Positions 1 to 6,870 of a stretch of 13,095 nt of DNA are shown here, in pieces (position 1 is the first letter of the stretch; each line of letters opens with the position of its first letter). The notes under the pieces are model-generated. The model did no database searches and had not been told where the DNA came from. It saw nothing but the letters and a program-made list of their open reading frames with translations. The position numbers and the translations under genes are program-made. This stretch comes from JBDSLU01 sp039916225 (GTDB lineage Bacteria > Acidobacteriota > Vicinamibacteria > Vicinamibacterales > Vicinamibacteraceae), in NCBI GenBank assembly GCA_039916225.1, contig JBDSLU010000382.1, positions 1 to 13,095 of the forward strand, in the 5' to 3' direction.

Positions 1-1
1 C

Positions 2-199
2 GATGCCCTGGCTGCTGCCCTTCAGATGCCCGCCGACGAGCAGCGCGAACGGATGGCTTCGATGCGCCGGCTCGTCTCGGAGTTCAACGTCTACCGCTGG
101 GCGGGCCGGATGATCGTCGACGCCGCCGAACTGCGCCGCAAGGAACGGATCACCGGGCGGCTCTCGTCGATGCTGACGCTGAAACGCGACGCCTCATGA
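2..199 (+). CDS. otsA: Trehalose-6-phosphate synthase, C-terminal end (partial)
   Basis: This is the last 65 codons of an open frame that enters from the left edge and ends at TGA 197-199. The peptide contains FNVYRWAGRMIVDAAELR, which resembles the C-terminal helix of OtsA-type glycosyltransferases (GT20), where a V-x-x-W-A-x-x-F/M-L-x-D-L pattern is usual. OtsA joins UDP-glucose (or another NDP-glucose) to glucose-6-phosphate to give trehalose-6-phosphate in the cytoplasm. The identification is strengthened by otsB directly downstream: the otsB ATG at 196 overlaps this stop by four bases (ATGA), which indicates translational coupling. The catalytic domain lies outside the window, so nothing can be said about active-site integrity. 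The charged tail after the helix (ending KRDAS) has no obvious function. Confidence 0.8.
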   Translation, partial: DALAAALQMPADEQRERMASMRRLVSEFNVYRWAGRMIVDAAELRRKERITGRLSSMLTLKRDAS

Positions 200-981
200 A
201 AGCCTTGCTGTCGCGCGAAAACCGGGTGCTGCTCGATCAGCTGGCGTGGTCGAACGTGCTCCTCGCGTTCGACTTCGACGGCACGCTGGCGCCGATCGTC
301 GCCAACCGCCACCAGGCGGCGATGCGGGCCCGCACCGCGAAGCTGTTCGCGACGGTGTGCGAGCGCTATCCGAGCGCGGTCATCTCGGGCCGGGCCAAGG
401 CCGACGTGGCCCGTCGGCTGAGCGGCGCCAAGGTCCGCTATCTGATTGGCAACCACGGGCTCGAGCCCGGCACGCGGCTCGGCACCTTCGAGCGCCAGGT
501 CGTCAAGGCGCACCCGCTGCTCGAGGCGGCACTCGAGACCGTGCAGGGCGTCGACATCGAGAACAAGCGCTACTCGCTGGCCGTGCACTACCGACGCGCC
601 CGCGAGAAGCCGAAGGCCCGCGAGGCGATCAGGCGCGCGGTCGCCGGCCTGCCGGTGGCGATGCGCGTGATTCCCGGCAAGCTGGTCGTCAACGTCGTGC
701 CCGAAGCCGCGCCGAGCAAGGGCGACGCCCTCGTCGCGCTGCGGGATCGGACCGAGGCCGACATCGCGCTCTACGTCGGCGACGACGTCACCGACGAGGA
801 CGTCTTCCGGCTCGATCAGCCCGGCCGCCTGTTCACCGTGCGGGTCGGCCGCTCGCGGACGTCGGCGGCGCGCTACTACCTCCGCAAGCAGCAGGAGATC
901 GACGTGCTCCTCGAGCACCTCATCGCGCTGCGGGTCGACACGCTGGTTGGACGGACGAGGCGACGCGGGGCGCGGGCGTGA
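196..981 (+). CDS. otsB: Trehalose-6-phosphate phosphatase (HAD superfamily)
   Basis: The 261-residue product should dephosphorylate trehalose-6-phosphate to trehalose in the cytoplasm, the second step of the OtsAB pathway. All HAD motifs are visible: motif I DFDGTL with nucleophile D26 and acid/base D28, motif II around S64-G65-R66 (AVISGR), motif III lysine K175 in PSKGDAL, and motif IV GDDVTDED with Mg-binding acids at D196, D197 and D200. The NHGLEPG stretch after motif II is typical of the cap region of OtsB enzymes. The length matches bacterial OtsB (about 240-270 residues). No clear Shine-Dalgarno precedes the ATG, and the ATGA overlap with the otsA stop suggests reinitiation. The stop overlaps the GTG of the following MarR gene. 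A stand-alone HAD phosphatase of another specificity is unlikely given the otsA neighbour. Confidence 0.93.
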   Translation: MKALLSRENRVLLDQLAWSNVLLAFDFDGTLAPIVANRHQAAMRARTAKLFATVCERYPSAVISGRAKADVARRLSGAKVRYLIGNHGLEPGTRLGTFERQVVKAHPLLEAALETVQGVDIENKRYSLAVHYRRAREKPKAREAIRRAVAGLPVAMRVIPGKLVVNVVPEAAPSKGDALVALRDRTEADIALYVGDDVTDEDVFRLDQPGRLFTVRVGRSRTSAARYYLRKQQEIDVLLEHLIALRVDTLVGRTRRRGARA

Positions 982-1445
982 GCAGCACCGCCGACGCGCG
1001 GATCCGGGTCCGCGGCTCGCTCGAGTTCCTGCAGGTCCTGTGGCGGACGAGCCACGCGCTCGAGCGGCGCTCGCGCCGGATGGAGAAGGCGATCGGCCTG
1101 ACCGCGCCGCAGCGGCTGGTGCTGCGCTTCCTGGGTCGGTTCCCGGGCGTCACCGCCGGCCAGCTGGCGCAGGCGCTGCACGTCGATCCCGGCACACTGT
1201 CGGCCAGCCTGCGCCGGCTCGAAGGCCGCGGCCTCGTCGAGCGGCGCCGCGATCCGGCCGACACCCGCCGGGTCACCCTCGGGCTGACGCGTCAGGGCCG
1301 GGTCCTCGACGTGCCCGGTCCGGCGACCGTCGAAGCGGCCGCCGACGCCCTGCTCGCCGACGCCTCGGCGCGCGACCTGGCCGCCACCGTCCGCGTCCTC
1401 GATCGCTTCGCCGAACTGCTGCTGGCCGACGATTCCGCGGCATAG
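978..1445 (+). CDS. MarR-family winged-helix transcriptional regulator
   Basis: This gene encodes 155 residues. The GTG start at 978 is chosen because it overlaps the otsB stop as GTGA and because the protein then begins just before the MarR N-terminal dimerisation helix. The fold reads as helices at about 10-55, a helix-turn-helix at about 59-86 (AGQLAQALHVDPGTLSASLRRLEGRGLV, seen as A60-Q62-L63 through L86), and a wing at 87-104 with the D95-x-R97-R98 signature typical of MarR proteins. A C-terminal dimerisation helix follows from about 115. MarR proteins bind palindromic operators as dimers and are usually released by a small phenolic ligand or by oxidation. There is no cysteine here, so a thiol redox switch is unlikely. 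The coupling to otsB means it is co-expressed with trehalose synthesis. Its targets cannot be read from this window. Confidence 0.9.
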   Translation: MSSTADARIRVRGSLEFLQVLWRTSHALERRSRRMEKAIGLTAPQRLVLRFLGRFPGVTAGQLAQALHVDPGTLSASLRRLEGRGLVERRRDPADTRRVTLGLTRQGRVLDVPGPATVEAAADALLADASARDLAATVRVLDRFAELLLADDSAA

Positions 1446-1500
1446 ACCGAACGTCCGCGCCCGCAACAACAGCCCGCCGTGCACGGAGTTGCGCGATCCC

Positions 1501-1530
1501 TTGTCGCTCGCGCCTCACCTTGTCTAATAT
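1501..1530 (+). promoter_or_regulatory. Putative sigma70-like promoter for the secreted repeat protein
   Basis: TTGTCG at 1501-1506 and TAATAT at 1525-1530 are separated by 18 bases. The TAATAT box stands out as an AT island in a very GC-rich background. A transcription start near 1537 would give a leader of about 40 bases before the GTG at 1578. The boxes match the E. coli consensus only approximately, and Acidobacteriota promoter rules are poorly known. Confidence 0.5.
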
Positions 1531-1537
1531 GGCCGAG

Positions 1538-1569
1538 CTTCGCGAGGCCCCCCTCCTCGCGGGCCGAAG
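1538..1569 (+). promoter_or_regulatory. 5'-leader hairpin next to the ribosome binding site
   Basis: CGCGAGG at 1541-1547 is perfectly complementary to CCTCGCG at 1555-1561 across a 7-base pyrimidine loop. CTT at 1538-1540 can also pair with AAG at 1567-1569 across an asymmetric bulge. The outer pairing would cover part of the GAAGG Shine-Dalgarno at 1566-1570, so the structure could limit initiation. It may equally be a chance stem in GC-rich DNA. Confidence 0.3.
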
Positions 1570-1577
1570 GTGTCCGC

Positions 1578-4175
1578 GTGCTCAAGATCCTCGTCCGCGC
1601 CATGCTCGTCCTCGCCATGGCGTCGCCCGCCGCGGCCCAGGCCGTCCGAACCGTCCCGCTCAACGCCAACGATCTCGCCTACAGCCCACTGACCGGGCGC
1701 TTGTACGCGTCGGTCGCGGCGAGCAACAGCGTGGTCGAAATCGACCCGATCGCCGGCACGATCGGCACGTCGATCCCGGTCGGCAGCACGCCAAACAGGC
1801 TGGCGATATCCGACACCGGTGAGTATCTCTACGTCGGGCTGGACGGCCTGCCGGGCGTCGTCCGCGTCCATTTGCCGTCGCGTACGGTCGGAACGCCGTT
1901 CACCCTGGGCTTGCCGCATCCCAGCCAGGGCCCGCGGCGGGCTCACCGGCTGGCGGTGCTGCCGGGTAACCCTGACGCCGTGGCGGTGGCGCGACGATTC
2001 TCGGGCCCCTCGCCGATACCGGCCGGCGTGGCCGTCTACGACCTCGGCGTCCCGCGCGCACTGGAGACGCCGATCAACGACAGCGGTTCGTCCATCGCCT
2101 TCGGAGCGTCCGCAGCCCGCCTGTACGGCTTTCAGAACGAGACGACGGGCTTCCGTTTCAGCCGGATGGATGTGACCCCATCGGGCGTGACGATCGTCGA
2201 GAACACGCAGGACCTGATCTCCGGCTTCAACGCCGACATCGAGTATGTCGGCGGGCGCCTGTTCGCCACGTCTGGACGAGTCATCGATCCCGAAGCGCGG
2301 ACCATCGTCACGACGTTGCCGAACGTCGGATCGGCGATCAGTGCGGTCGAAGCCACGGCCAGCGCCATCTTTTACCTTTCGGTCACCGGCAATGCCTGGC
2401 AGTTGCGGGCGTTCGATCCGACCAGCCTGACGCTGGTCGCGGAGGGGCCGATCCCCGGAGGATTCGGCCTGCCCCTGAGCCTGGTGGCGGCTGGCGCGGA
2501 CATGCTGGCGGTCGCAACGGGCACAGCGGACGTCTACCTGATCAGGCCGAGCCTGGTCCCGGCCGCGCCGCCGATCCTCACGATCGCGACACCGACGACG
2601 GGCACCACGCTGGTGGCCGAGTCGGCGACCATCACGCTCGCCGGCACGGCAGCCGACGCCAACGGTACGGTCACCAGCGTGCACTGGGCCACGACCCGCG
2701 GCTACAGCGGCGTGGCCAACGGGACGACGGAGTGGACGGCCGGCGACATCCCGCTCGCGCTGGGCTCGAACGTGATTGCGGTCACCGCGACCGATGACAC
2801 CGGCCAGACATCGGTCGATAGCCTGGACGTCACCGTCACGGGCTTCTCGTCGTTCCTGGCCGAGGGCGCGACCGGATCGTTCTTCGACTACGACCTGGCC
2901 TTGGCGAACCCGTCAATGGTCAGCGTCGACGCCGCGATCAGCTTCTTCACGCAGGGCGGCGCGACCGTCACGCAGACCATGACGCTGCCGGCACAGTCAC
3001 GCCGGACGATCCGCGTCGACGAAGTGCCGGGCCTGGCCGACACCACGATGTCGACCAGCGTCCGCACGACGACCGCGCCGATCGTCGTCGAGCGCACGAT
3101 GCGGTGGGGCCAGACGCCGGATGCCCAGTACGGCGCGCACGGCGACAAGGCGACGGCCGGCTCCGCCCGCCGCTGGTATTTCGCCGAAGGTTCGCAGGGC
3201 TTCTTCTTCACCTACCTGCTCCTCGCCAATCCCGGGAACACCGCCAACACGGCGACGATCGACTGGCTGGTCGAGGGCGCGGCGTCGGTGCAGCGCACCG
3301 TACAGCTGCCGCCCGCGTCTCGCACCACGATCGACGCCGGCGCCGACGCCGCGCTGGTCGGCCGGTCGTTCGGCATCGTGGTCAACTTCTCCGAGCCGGC
3401 CGTCGCCGAGCGAGCGATGTACTTCGGCACGCCACCCGACGTGCTCTTCAAGGCCGGGCACGACTCCGCCGGCGTCACCACGCCGTCCACGCAGTGGTTC
3501 CTGGCCGAGGGGGCCACGGGGCCATTCTTCGAGACGTTCATCCTGCTCGCCAACCCCAACCCACAGGCGGTCGACGTCAACCTGCGCTTCATCACGCAGA
3601 CCGGCGCCGAGGTCACGCGGACAGTGACGGTGTTCGGCCTCGCGCGGCTCACCGTCAACCTCGAGGCCCTGACGCCGGCGGCCCCGGAACTGGCCAACGC
3701 CGCCGTGTCGACCATCGTGACCGCGGCGCAGCCCATCGTCGCGGAACGGGCCCAGTACTGGCCCGGCGGCGGCGCCGACTGGTACGAGGCGCACAACAGT
3801 TTCGGTTCCGTTGCGGCGGCGCGGAAGTGGGGGCTGGCGGAAGGGCGGGTCGGCAACCCGCCCGGCATCCCGCCGGCGAGCTATCAAACCTACGTGCTGC
3901 TCGCCAACCCCGGCACGGTCCCCGCCGCCGTGACGATCACCTTCCTGCGCGAGAGCGGCGCACCGGTGGTGCGCACGTTCGCCGTGGCCGCCGGCACGCG
4001 CCGGAACGTCGCCGTCGCGGGAGCCGGCAGCATGGTCCCGGAACTGGTGGACGAACACTTCGGTGCGCTGATCGAATCGGATCAGCCGATCGTCGTGGAG
4101 CGCGCGCTCTACGGCAACGCCGGGACACAGGTCTTCGGCCTCGGCACGAACGCCACGGCGACACCGCTGCCCTGA
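1578..4175 (+). CDS. Secreted propeller/Ig-like protein with four C-terminal AEGATG-type repeats
   Basis: The GTG at 1578 is chosen because GAAGG ends seven bases upstream and the product then begins with a textbook signal peptide: K3, a hydrophobic core, and a cleavage site near ASPAAAQ-A at about residue 20. An in-frame GTG at 1479 would add an Arg/Pro-rich stretch and is unlikely. The product has 865 residues. Residues about 22-330 hold beta-rich repeats (SPLTGRLYASV, DTGEYLYVGLDG) resembling YVTN/SMP-type propellers. Residues about 332-421 look like a bacterial Ig-like domain (ATDDTGQTSV). Four tandem repeats start at residues 426, 535, 641 and 752. I see no membrane anchor, LPXTG or catalytic motif. 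It probably acts outside the cytoplasmic membrane, perhaps in adhesion or as a surface structural protein. The function is inference and unproven. It is flanked by its own promoter and terminator candidates, so it is probably monocistronic. Confidence 0.85.
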   Translation: MLKILVRAMLVLAMASPAAAQAVRTVPLNANDLAYSPLTGRLYASVAASNSVVEIDPIAGTIGTSIPVGSTPNRLAISDTGEYLYVGLDGLPGVVRVHLPSRTVGTPFTLGLPHPSQGPRRAHRLAVLPGNPDAVAVARRFSGPSPIPAGVAVYDLGVPRALETPINDSGSSIAFGASAARLYGFQNETTGFRFSRMDVTPSGVTIVENTQDLISGFNADIEYVGGRLFATSGRVIDPEARTIVTTLPNVGSAISAVEATASAIFYLSVTGNAWQLRAFDPTSLTLVAEGPIPGGFGLPLSLVAAGADMLAVATGTADVYLIRPSLVPAAPPILTIATPTTGTTLVAESATITLAGTAADANGTVTSVHWATTRGYSGVANGTTEWTAGDIPLALGSNVIAVTATDDTGQTSVDSLDVTVTGFSSFLAEGATGSFFDYDLALANPSMVSVDAAISFFTQGGATVTQTMTLPAQSRRTIRVDEVPGLADTTMSTSVRTTTAPIVVERTMRWGQTPDAQYGAHGDKATAGSARRWYFAEGSQGFFFTYLLLANPGNTANTATIDWLVEGAASVQRTVQLPPASRTTIDAGADAALVGRSFGIVVNFSEPAVAERAMYFGTPPDVLFKAGHDSAGVTTPSTQWFLAEGATGPFFETFILLANPNPQAVDVNLRFITQTGAEVTRTVTVFGLARLTVNLEALTPAAPELANAAVSTIVTAAQPIVAERAQYWPGGGADWYEAHNSFGSVAAARKWGLAEGRVGNPPGIPPASYQTYVLLANPGTVPAAVTITFLRESGAPVVRTFAVAAGTRRNVAVAGAGSMVPELVDEHFGALIESDQPIVVERALYGNAGTQVFGLGTNATATPLP
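2853..4172 (+). repeat. Four tandem protein repeats of 106-111 residues
   Basis: Repeat units begin at 2853, 3180, 3498 and 3831 (spacings 327, 318 and 333 bases). Each opens with (F/L)AEGxxG, followed by (T/D)YxLLANP, a beta-rich segment with alternating V/T, an R-x-T/N-V/I turn, and a closing PIVxERAxY(F/W) box near its end. Units 1-3 then carry a short linker with AHG/AHN or a related G-H pattern before the next unit. The repeats are clearly related at protein level but divergent at DNA level, so the duplication is old. Recalled acidobacterial secreted proteins carry the same AEGATG/ERAMYW pattern, but I cannot name a Pfam family with certainty. Confidence 0.85.
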
Positions 4176-4187
4176 TCGCGCGATGCG

Positions 4188-4211
4188 CGGGCGGGCCTCA
4201 GGGCTCGCCCG
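4188..4211 (+). terminator. Terminator-like hairpin after the repeat protein
   Basis: Twelve bases past the stop at 4175, CGGGCGGGCC (4188-4197) pairs with GGCTCGCCCG (4202-4211) as a 10-bp stem with one G-T wobble and a TCAG loop. This is the strongest stem in the area and its position is right. No T-run follows, so it would be a non-canonical intrinsic terminator or an mRNA 3'-end stabiliser. Confidence 0.5.
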
Positions 4212-4333
4212 TCACCGTCTGGCGGCGAACAGGTACCGCGCGCTCGATACTGGAGCTCCCGCTCGAAGCTCCGTCGCGACCGGCGTCCGTGCCGGCGCCC
4301 GGGTGGATGTCTGCGGTCGCGGTCGTGAGGCCC

Positions 4334-5129
4334 ATGGTCGCTTTGCGTCACCTCGGTATCGTCGCCACGCTCCTGCTGGGCGCGTCCCTGACCGGCCGCG
4401 CGCAGCTCTCCCGCGCCGATTTCCGGCCCGATCTGCCGACGGCGACCTGGCTGGCCGCGGTGCGCGACCATCAGGCCGGCATCGCGGACAGCCCGCTGGC
4501 GGCGATCGCCGAGTGGCCGAAGACCCGGGTGGCCCACGTCCTGGGAAAGGTTTGCCGACCGAGACGCCCGTGACGCTGGCGCGGGGCCTGTCACTGCACA
4601 CCGACATCGCCATCGTCGAGCATGAAGCGCCGACGGAGCAGGGCACCCGCGGCGATTCAGGCGCGGTCATCATCGTCGACGGCCGCAAGGCCGGCGACAT
4701 CAGGCGCTCGATCCACTGGTCGGTGGCGCGGCAGATCGCCGCGGCCCTCGCCGAGCGGCCCGGCGAGCGCCCACGCGTCGCGGCGTATCGGGGGCGCCAT
4801 GCTCGGTGGTCCGGCGCCGTCCTTCGGGTCGCGCGTGCCGAAGGAAACGAAGACCGAACTCGGGCTCGCCGAGGGCGAGCTGAGACGGGCGCTCGTCCTC
4901 GATCCGACGCTGCGGCGCCGCGGCCCGCTTCCCGGGGGTCCAATCGGCCGAGATCGGCCGCAGCCGCGTCACGCTGGCGCAGGCGCGGTCGGCGGAGGCG
5001 CTCGCGACCCTGCTGGCCATCGTCGGCCCGAATTCCACCGAGCGGCCGGATCCCTGGCTGGCGTATTTCCGGCTGCACGACCCGGACGCCGAGACACTGC
5101 TCAAGGCCTGGCAGGCGGGCCTGCCATGA
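4334..5129 (+). pseudogene. Degraded TPR-like secreted partner of the VWFA protein
   Basis: Coding-quality sequence runs through this interval but changes frame three times. Segment A (4334 to about 4548) starts at ATG with GTGAGG just upstream and encodes a signal peptide (to about GRAQ) then PTATWLAAVRDHQAG. Segment B (about 4549-4795), in the next frame, encodes LHTDIAIVEHE and a DGRKAGD...HWSVARQIAAAL stretch. Segment C (about 4799-4925), in the frame of segment A, encodes ELGLAEGELRRALVLDPTL, a TPR-like helix pair. Segment D (about 4930-5129), in the third frame, encodes EALATLLAIVG and DPWLAYFRLHDPDAETLL, and ends at TGA 5127-5129. As I recall, intact acidobacterial homologues are about 400-450 residues with several TPRs. 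Here only about 265 codons remain, so internal sequence between B and C and between C and D seems lost. The ATGA overlap with the next gene is preserved, which supports the true 3' end. It could instead be an assembly artefact. Confidence 0.65.
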
Positions 5130-6019
5130 CGATCCCCCGCTGGCATCGCGTCCGCCCGTTCGCCGTGGCGCTGGCTGTCGGCGCGGGCATCGTCACCCTG
5201 GCGGCCGCGCTGCACGCCCAGCAGCCGATGTTCAGCGCCCGCGTCGACGCCGTCCGGGTCGACGTCGATGTCCGACGCGGCAACGCGCCGATGACGGGAC
5301 TCGGCGCCGCCGACTTCGAGGTCCTCGACAACGGCGTGCGGCAGAACGTCGAGCTGCTCTCGGCCACCGCGCTGCCGCTCAACGTCGTGCTGGCGCTCGA
5401 CGGGAGCACCAGCCTCGACAAGCGCGAGCGCGCCCACCTGATATCCGCCGGCAAGCGCGTCATCGACTCGCTGCGCCCCGACGAAACGGCGGCGTTGGTG
5501 ACGTTCTCCGACCGCGTCGCGGTCCAGGCGCCCTTCACCGACGATCGGCTGCGGCTGCGCATGCTCGTCGGCGCCGAGATGCCAGACGGCGACACCGCCC
5601 TCCTCGACGCGGCCCACGTGGCGATGCTGCTCGGCTCGTCCGCATCAGGGCGGCCCATCGTGATCCTCTTCAGCGACGGCGACGACACCGCCAGCATCCT
5701 GACCGCGGACGCGGTGCTCGACACGGCCAGCGCACCGGCGCCGTGGTCTGCGTCGTCACGACCGGTTCGAACGATGACGTGCTGCCGCGGCTGGCCGAGC
5801 TGACCGGGTGGCGTTTTCGTCAAGGAGTCGTCGATCGACCGACTCGCCACGCGCTTCGCCGACATCCTCGAGCGCTTCCGGAACCGCTACCTGGTCAGCT
5901 TCACGCCGACCGGGGTCGCCGGCGAGGGCTGGCACACCTTGGCGGTACGGGTGAAGGGTGGCGGCGAAGTCCGGGCCCGTTTGGGCTACTGGTCCGGCCC
6001 GCCCGCCGACGTCCGCTAG
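5126..6019 (+). pseudogene. VWFA-related secreted protein with two compensating frameshifts
   Basis: ATG 5126 overlaps the upstream stop (ATGA). A signal peptide ends near ALHAQ (about residue 30). The N-terminal module follows (RVDVDVRRG, LGAADFEVLDNGVRQNVELL), then a von Willebrand A domain with an intact metal site: D92-x-S94-x-S96, T157 and D184 (FSDGDD). Near 5726-5731 the frame shifts: RTGAVVCVVTTG and LPRLAELTG are encoded in the +2 frame relative to the start. Near 5814-5818, at a run of four T, it returns to the original frame for KESSIDRLATRFADILERFRNRYLVSFTP to TAG 6017-6019. Read in the start frame, a TGA at 5801-5803 truncates the protein at 225 residues. One missing base and one extra base would explain everything and give about 298 residues. 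Acidobacterial VWFA proteins are secreted or periplasmic and of unknown role. It may be intact in the organism if these are sequencing errors. Confidence 0.8.
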
Positions 6020-6089
6020 ACCCCGTCCGCTGGCGACGGAACCCTGGCCGCCGGCCGGTGTCCAATCCGCAGTCGGTCACACCGAGCGC

Positions 6090-6096
6090 GGAGGGG
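6090..6096 (+). promoter_or_regulatory. Strong Shine-Dalgarno of the ABC ATPase
   Basis: GGAGGGG lies six bases before ATG 6103 and fixes that start. It is the best ribosome binding site in the window. The long continuous open frame extending upstream of it is a read-through of the disrupted genes and not an N-terminal extension. Confidence 0.8.
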
Positions 6097-6102
6097 CGTC
6101 CC

Positions 6103-6870
6103 ATGCTGGAAGCGCGTCACCTGGTGAAGCGGTACTCGGGCAGCCGTGTCGTCGACGACGTGAGTTTCGTCGTCCAGCCGGGCGAGGTTCTCGGCTACCT
6201 CGGCCCGAACGGCTCCGGCAAAAGCACGACCGTCCAGATGCTGACCGGGCTGGTCGAGCCGTCCGGCGGCCACGTGTGGTTCGAGGGCCGGCGCATCACC
6301 AGCGACCTCGTCGGGTATCGGCGCCGGCTCGGCTGCGTGCCGGAAGAGGCGCACCTCTACCCGTTTCTTTCCGGCCGCGAGCATCTCGAGCTGATCGGAC
6401 GGCTGCGCGAGCTGCCGTCGCGGCGCCTCGACGAGCGCATCACCGCGCTGCTCGAGCTGTTCGGCCTGAGCGACGCCGCGCTGCAGCCGATCAGCGGCTA
6501 TTCGAAAGGCATGCGGCAGAAGGTGCTGATCGCCGGGGCCCTGCTGCACGACCCGGACGTCGTGATCTTCGACGAGCCGGAATCCGGGCTGGACGTCACG
6601 GCGGCGCTGATGCTGCGGCACCTGATCCGGATCCTCGCCGCGCGCGGCAAGGCCGTCATCTACAGCTCGCACGTGCTCGAGGCCGTCGAGAAGGTCTGCG
6701 CCCGCGTCATCGTGCTGCACCGCGGCAAGGTCGTCGCCGACGACTCGGTGACGGCGCTGCGGGCGCTGCGCTCGCACACCTCGCTCGAACAGGTCTTCGC
6801 CGAACTGGTCAGCCACGTCGATCCCGAGCGGACGGCGCAGGCGATCGCCGACGCGGTGGCCCATGCCTGA
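6103..6870 (+). CDS. ABC transporter ATP-binding protein (ABC-2 exporter type)
   Basis: The 255-residue cytoplasmic ATPase should power the permease encoded next. Walker A is GPNGSGKST at residues 34-42 with K40. The Q-loop region reads VPEEAHLYPFLSGREHL (about 79-95), with glutamate where many ABC proteins have glutamine. The signature is YSKGMRQ (133-139), Walker B is VVIFDEP with D157 and catalytic E158, the D-loop is SGLD (161-164), and the switch histidine is H190 in SSH. Walker B continues DEPESGLD rather than the common DEPTSGLD. The C-terminal SLEQVFAELV segment is typical of ABC-2 ATPases (CcmA/NatA-like). The length is short for the class, with no added regulatory domain. Its stop overlaps the permease ATG by eight bases, so the two are surely co-translated. 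The substrate cannot be inferred from sequence. Confidence 0.93.
   Translation: MLEARHLVKRYSGSRVVDDVSFVVQPGEVLGYLGPNGSGKSTTVQMLTGLVEPSGGHVWFEGRRITSDLVGYRRRLGCVPEEAHLYPFLSGREHLELIGRLRELPSRRLDERITALLELFGLSDAALQPISGYSKGMRQKVLIAGALLHDPDVVIFDEPESGLDVTAALMLRHLIRILAARGKAVIYSSHVLEAVEKVCARVIVLHRGKVVADDSVTALRALRSHTSLEQVFAELVSHVDPERTAQAIADAVAHA

Noticed and set aside
246..977. Plus-strand frame in phase with marR extending upstream across otsB
   Set aside because: Its sequence upstream of 978 is Arg-rich shadow of otsB. The MarR fold is complete from GTG 978.
1524..2684. 386-codon antisense frame over the secreted protein
   Set aside because: Arg/Asp-rich shadow with no signal peptide or motif, lying opposite a gene with a good start, signal peptide and domains.
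2853..4172. Possibility that the repeats are a DNA-level tandem repeat or recent amplification
   Set aside because: The units share protein motifs but little contiguous nucleotide identity and differ in length, so they are old protein repeats.
4252..4272. GGAGCT-N9-AGCTCC inverted repeat before the disrupted TPR-like gene
   Set aside because: Six-base arms in GC-rich DNA, with no promoter elements nearby and not positioned at a start site.
4183..6870. Continuous plus-strand open frame of 895 codons ending at the ABC ATPase stop
   Set aside because: Only its last 255 codons are a protein. The upstream part reads through the disrupted TPR-like and VWFA genes, mostly in the wrong frame with Arg-rich shadow composition, and a strong Shine-Dalgarno marks the true start at 6103.
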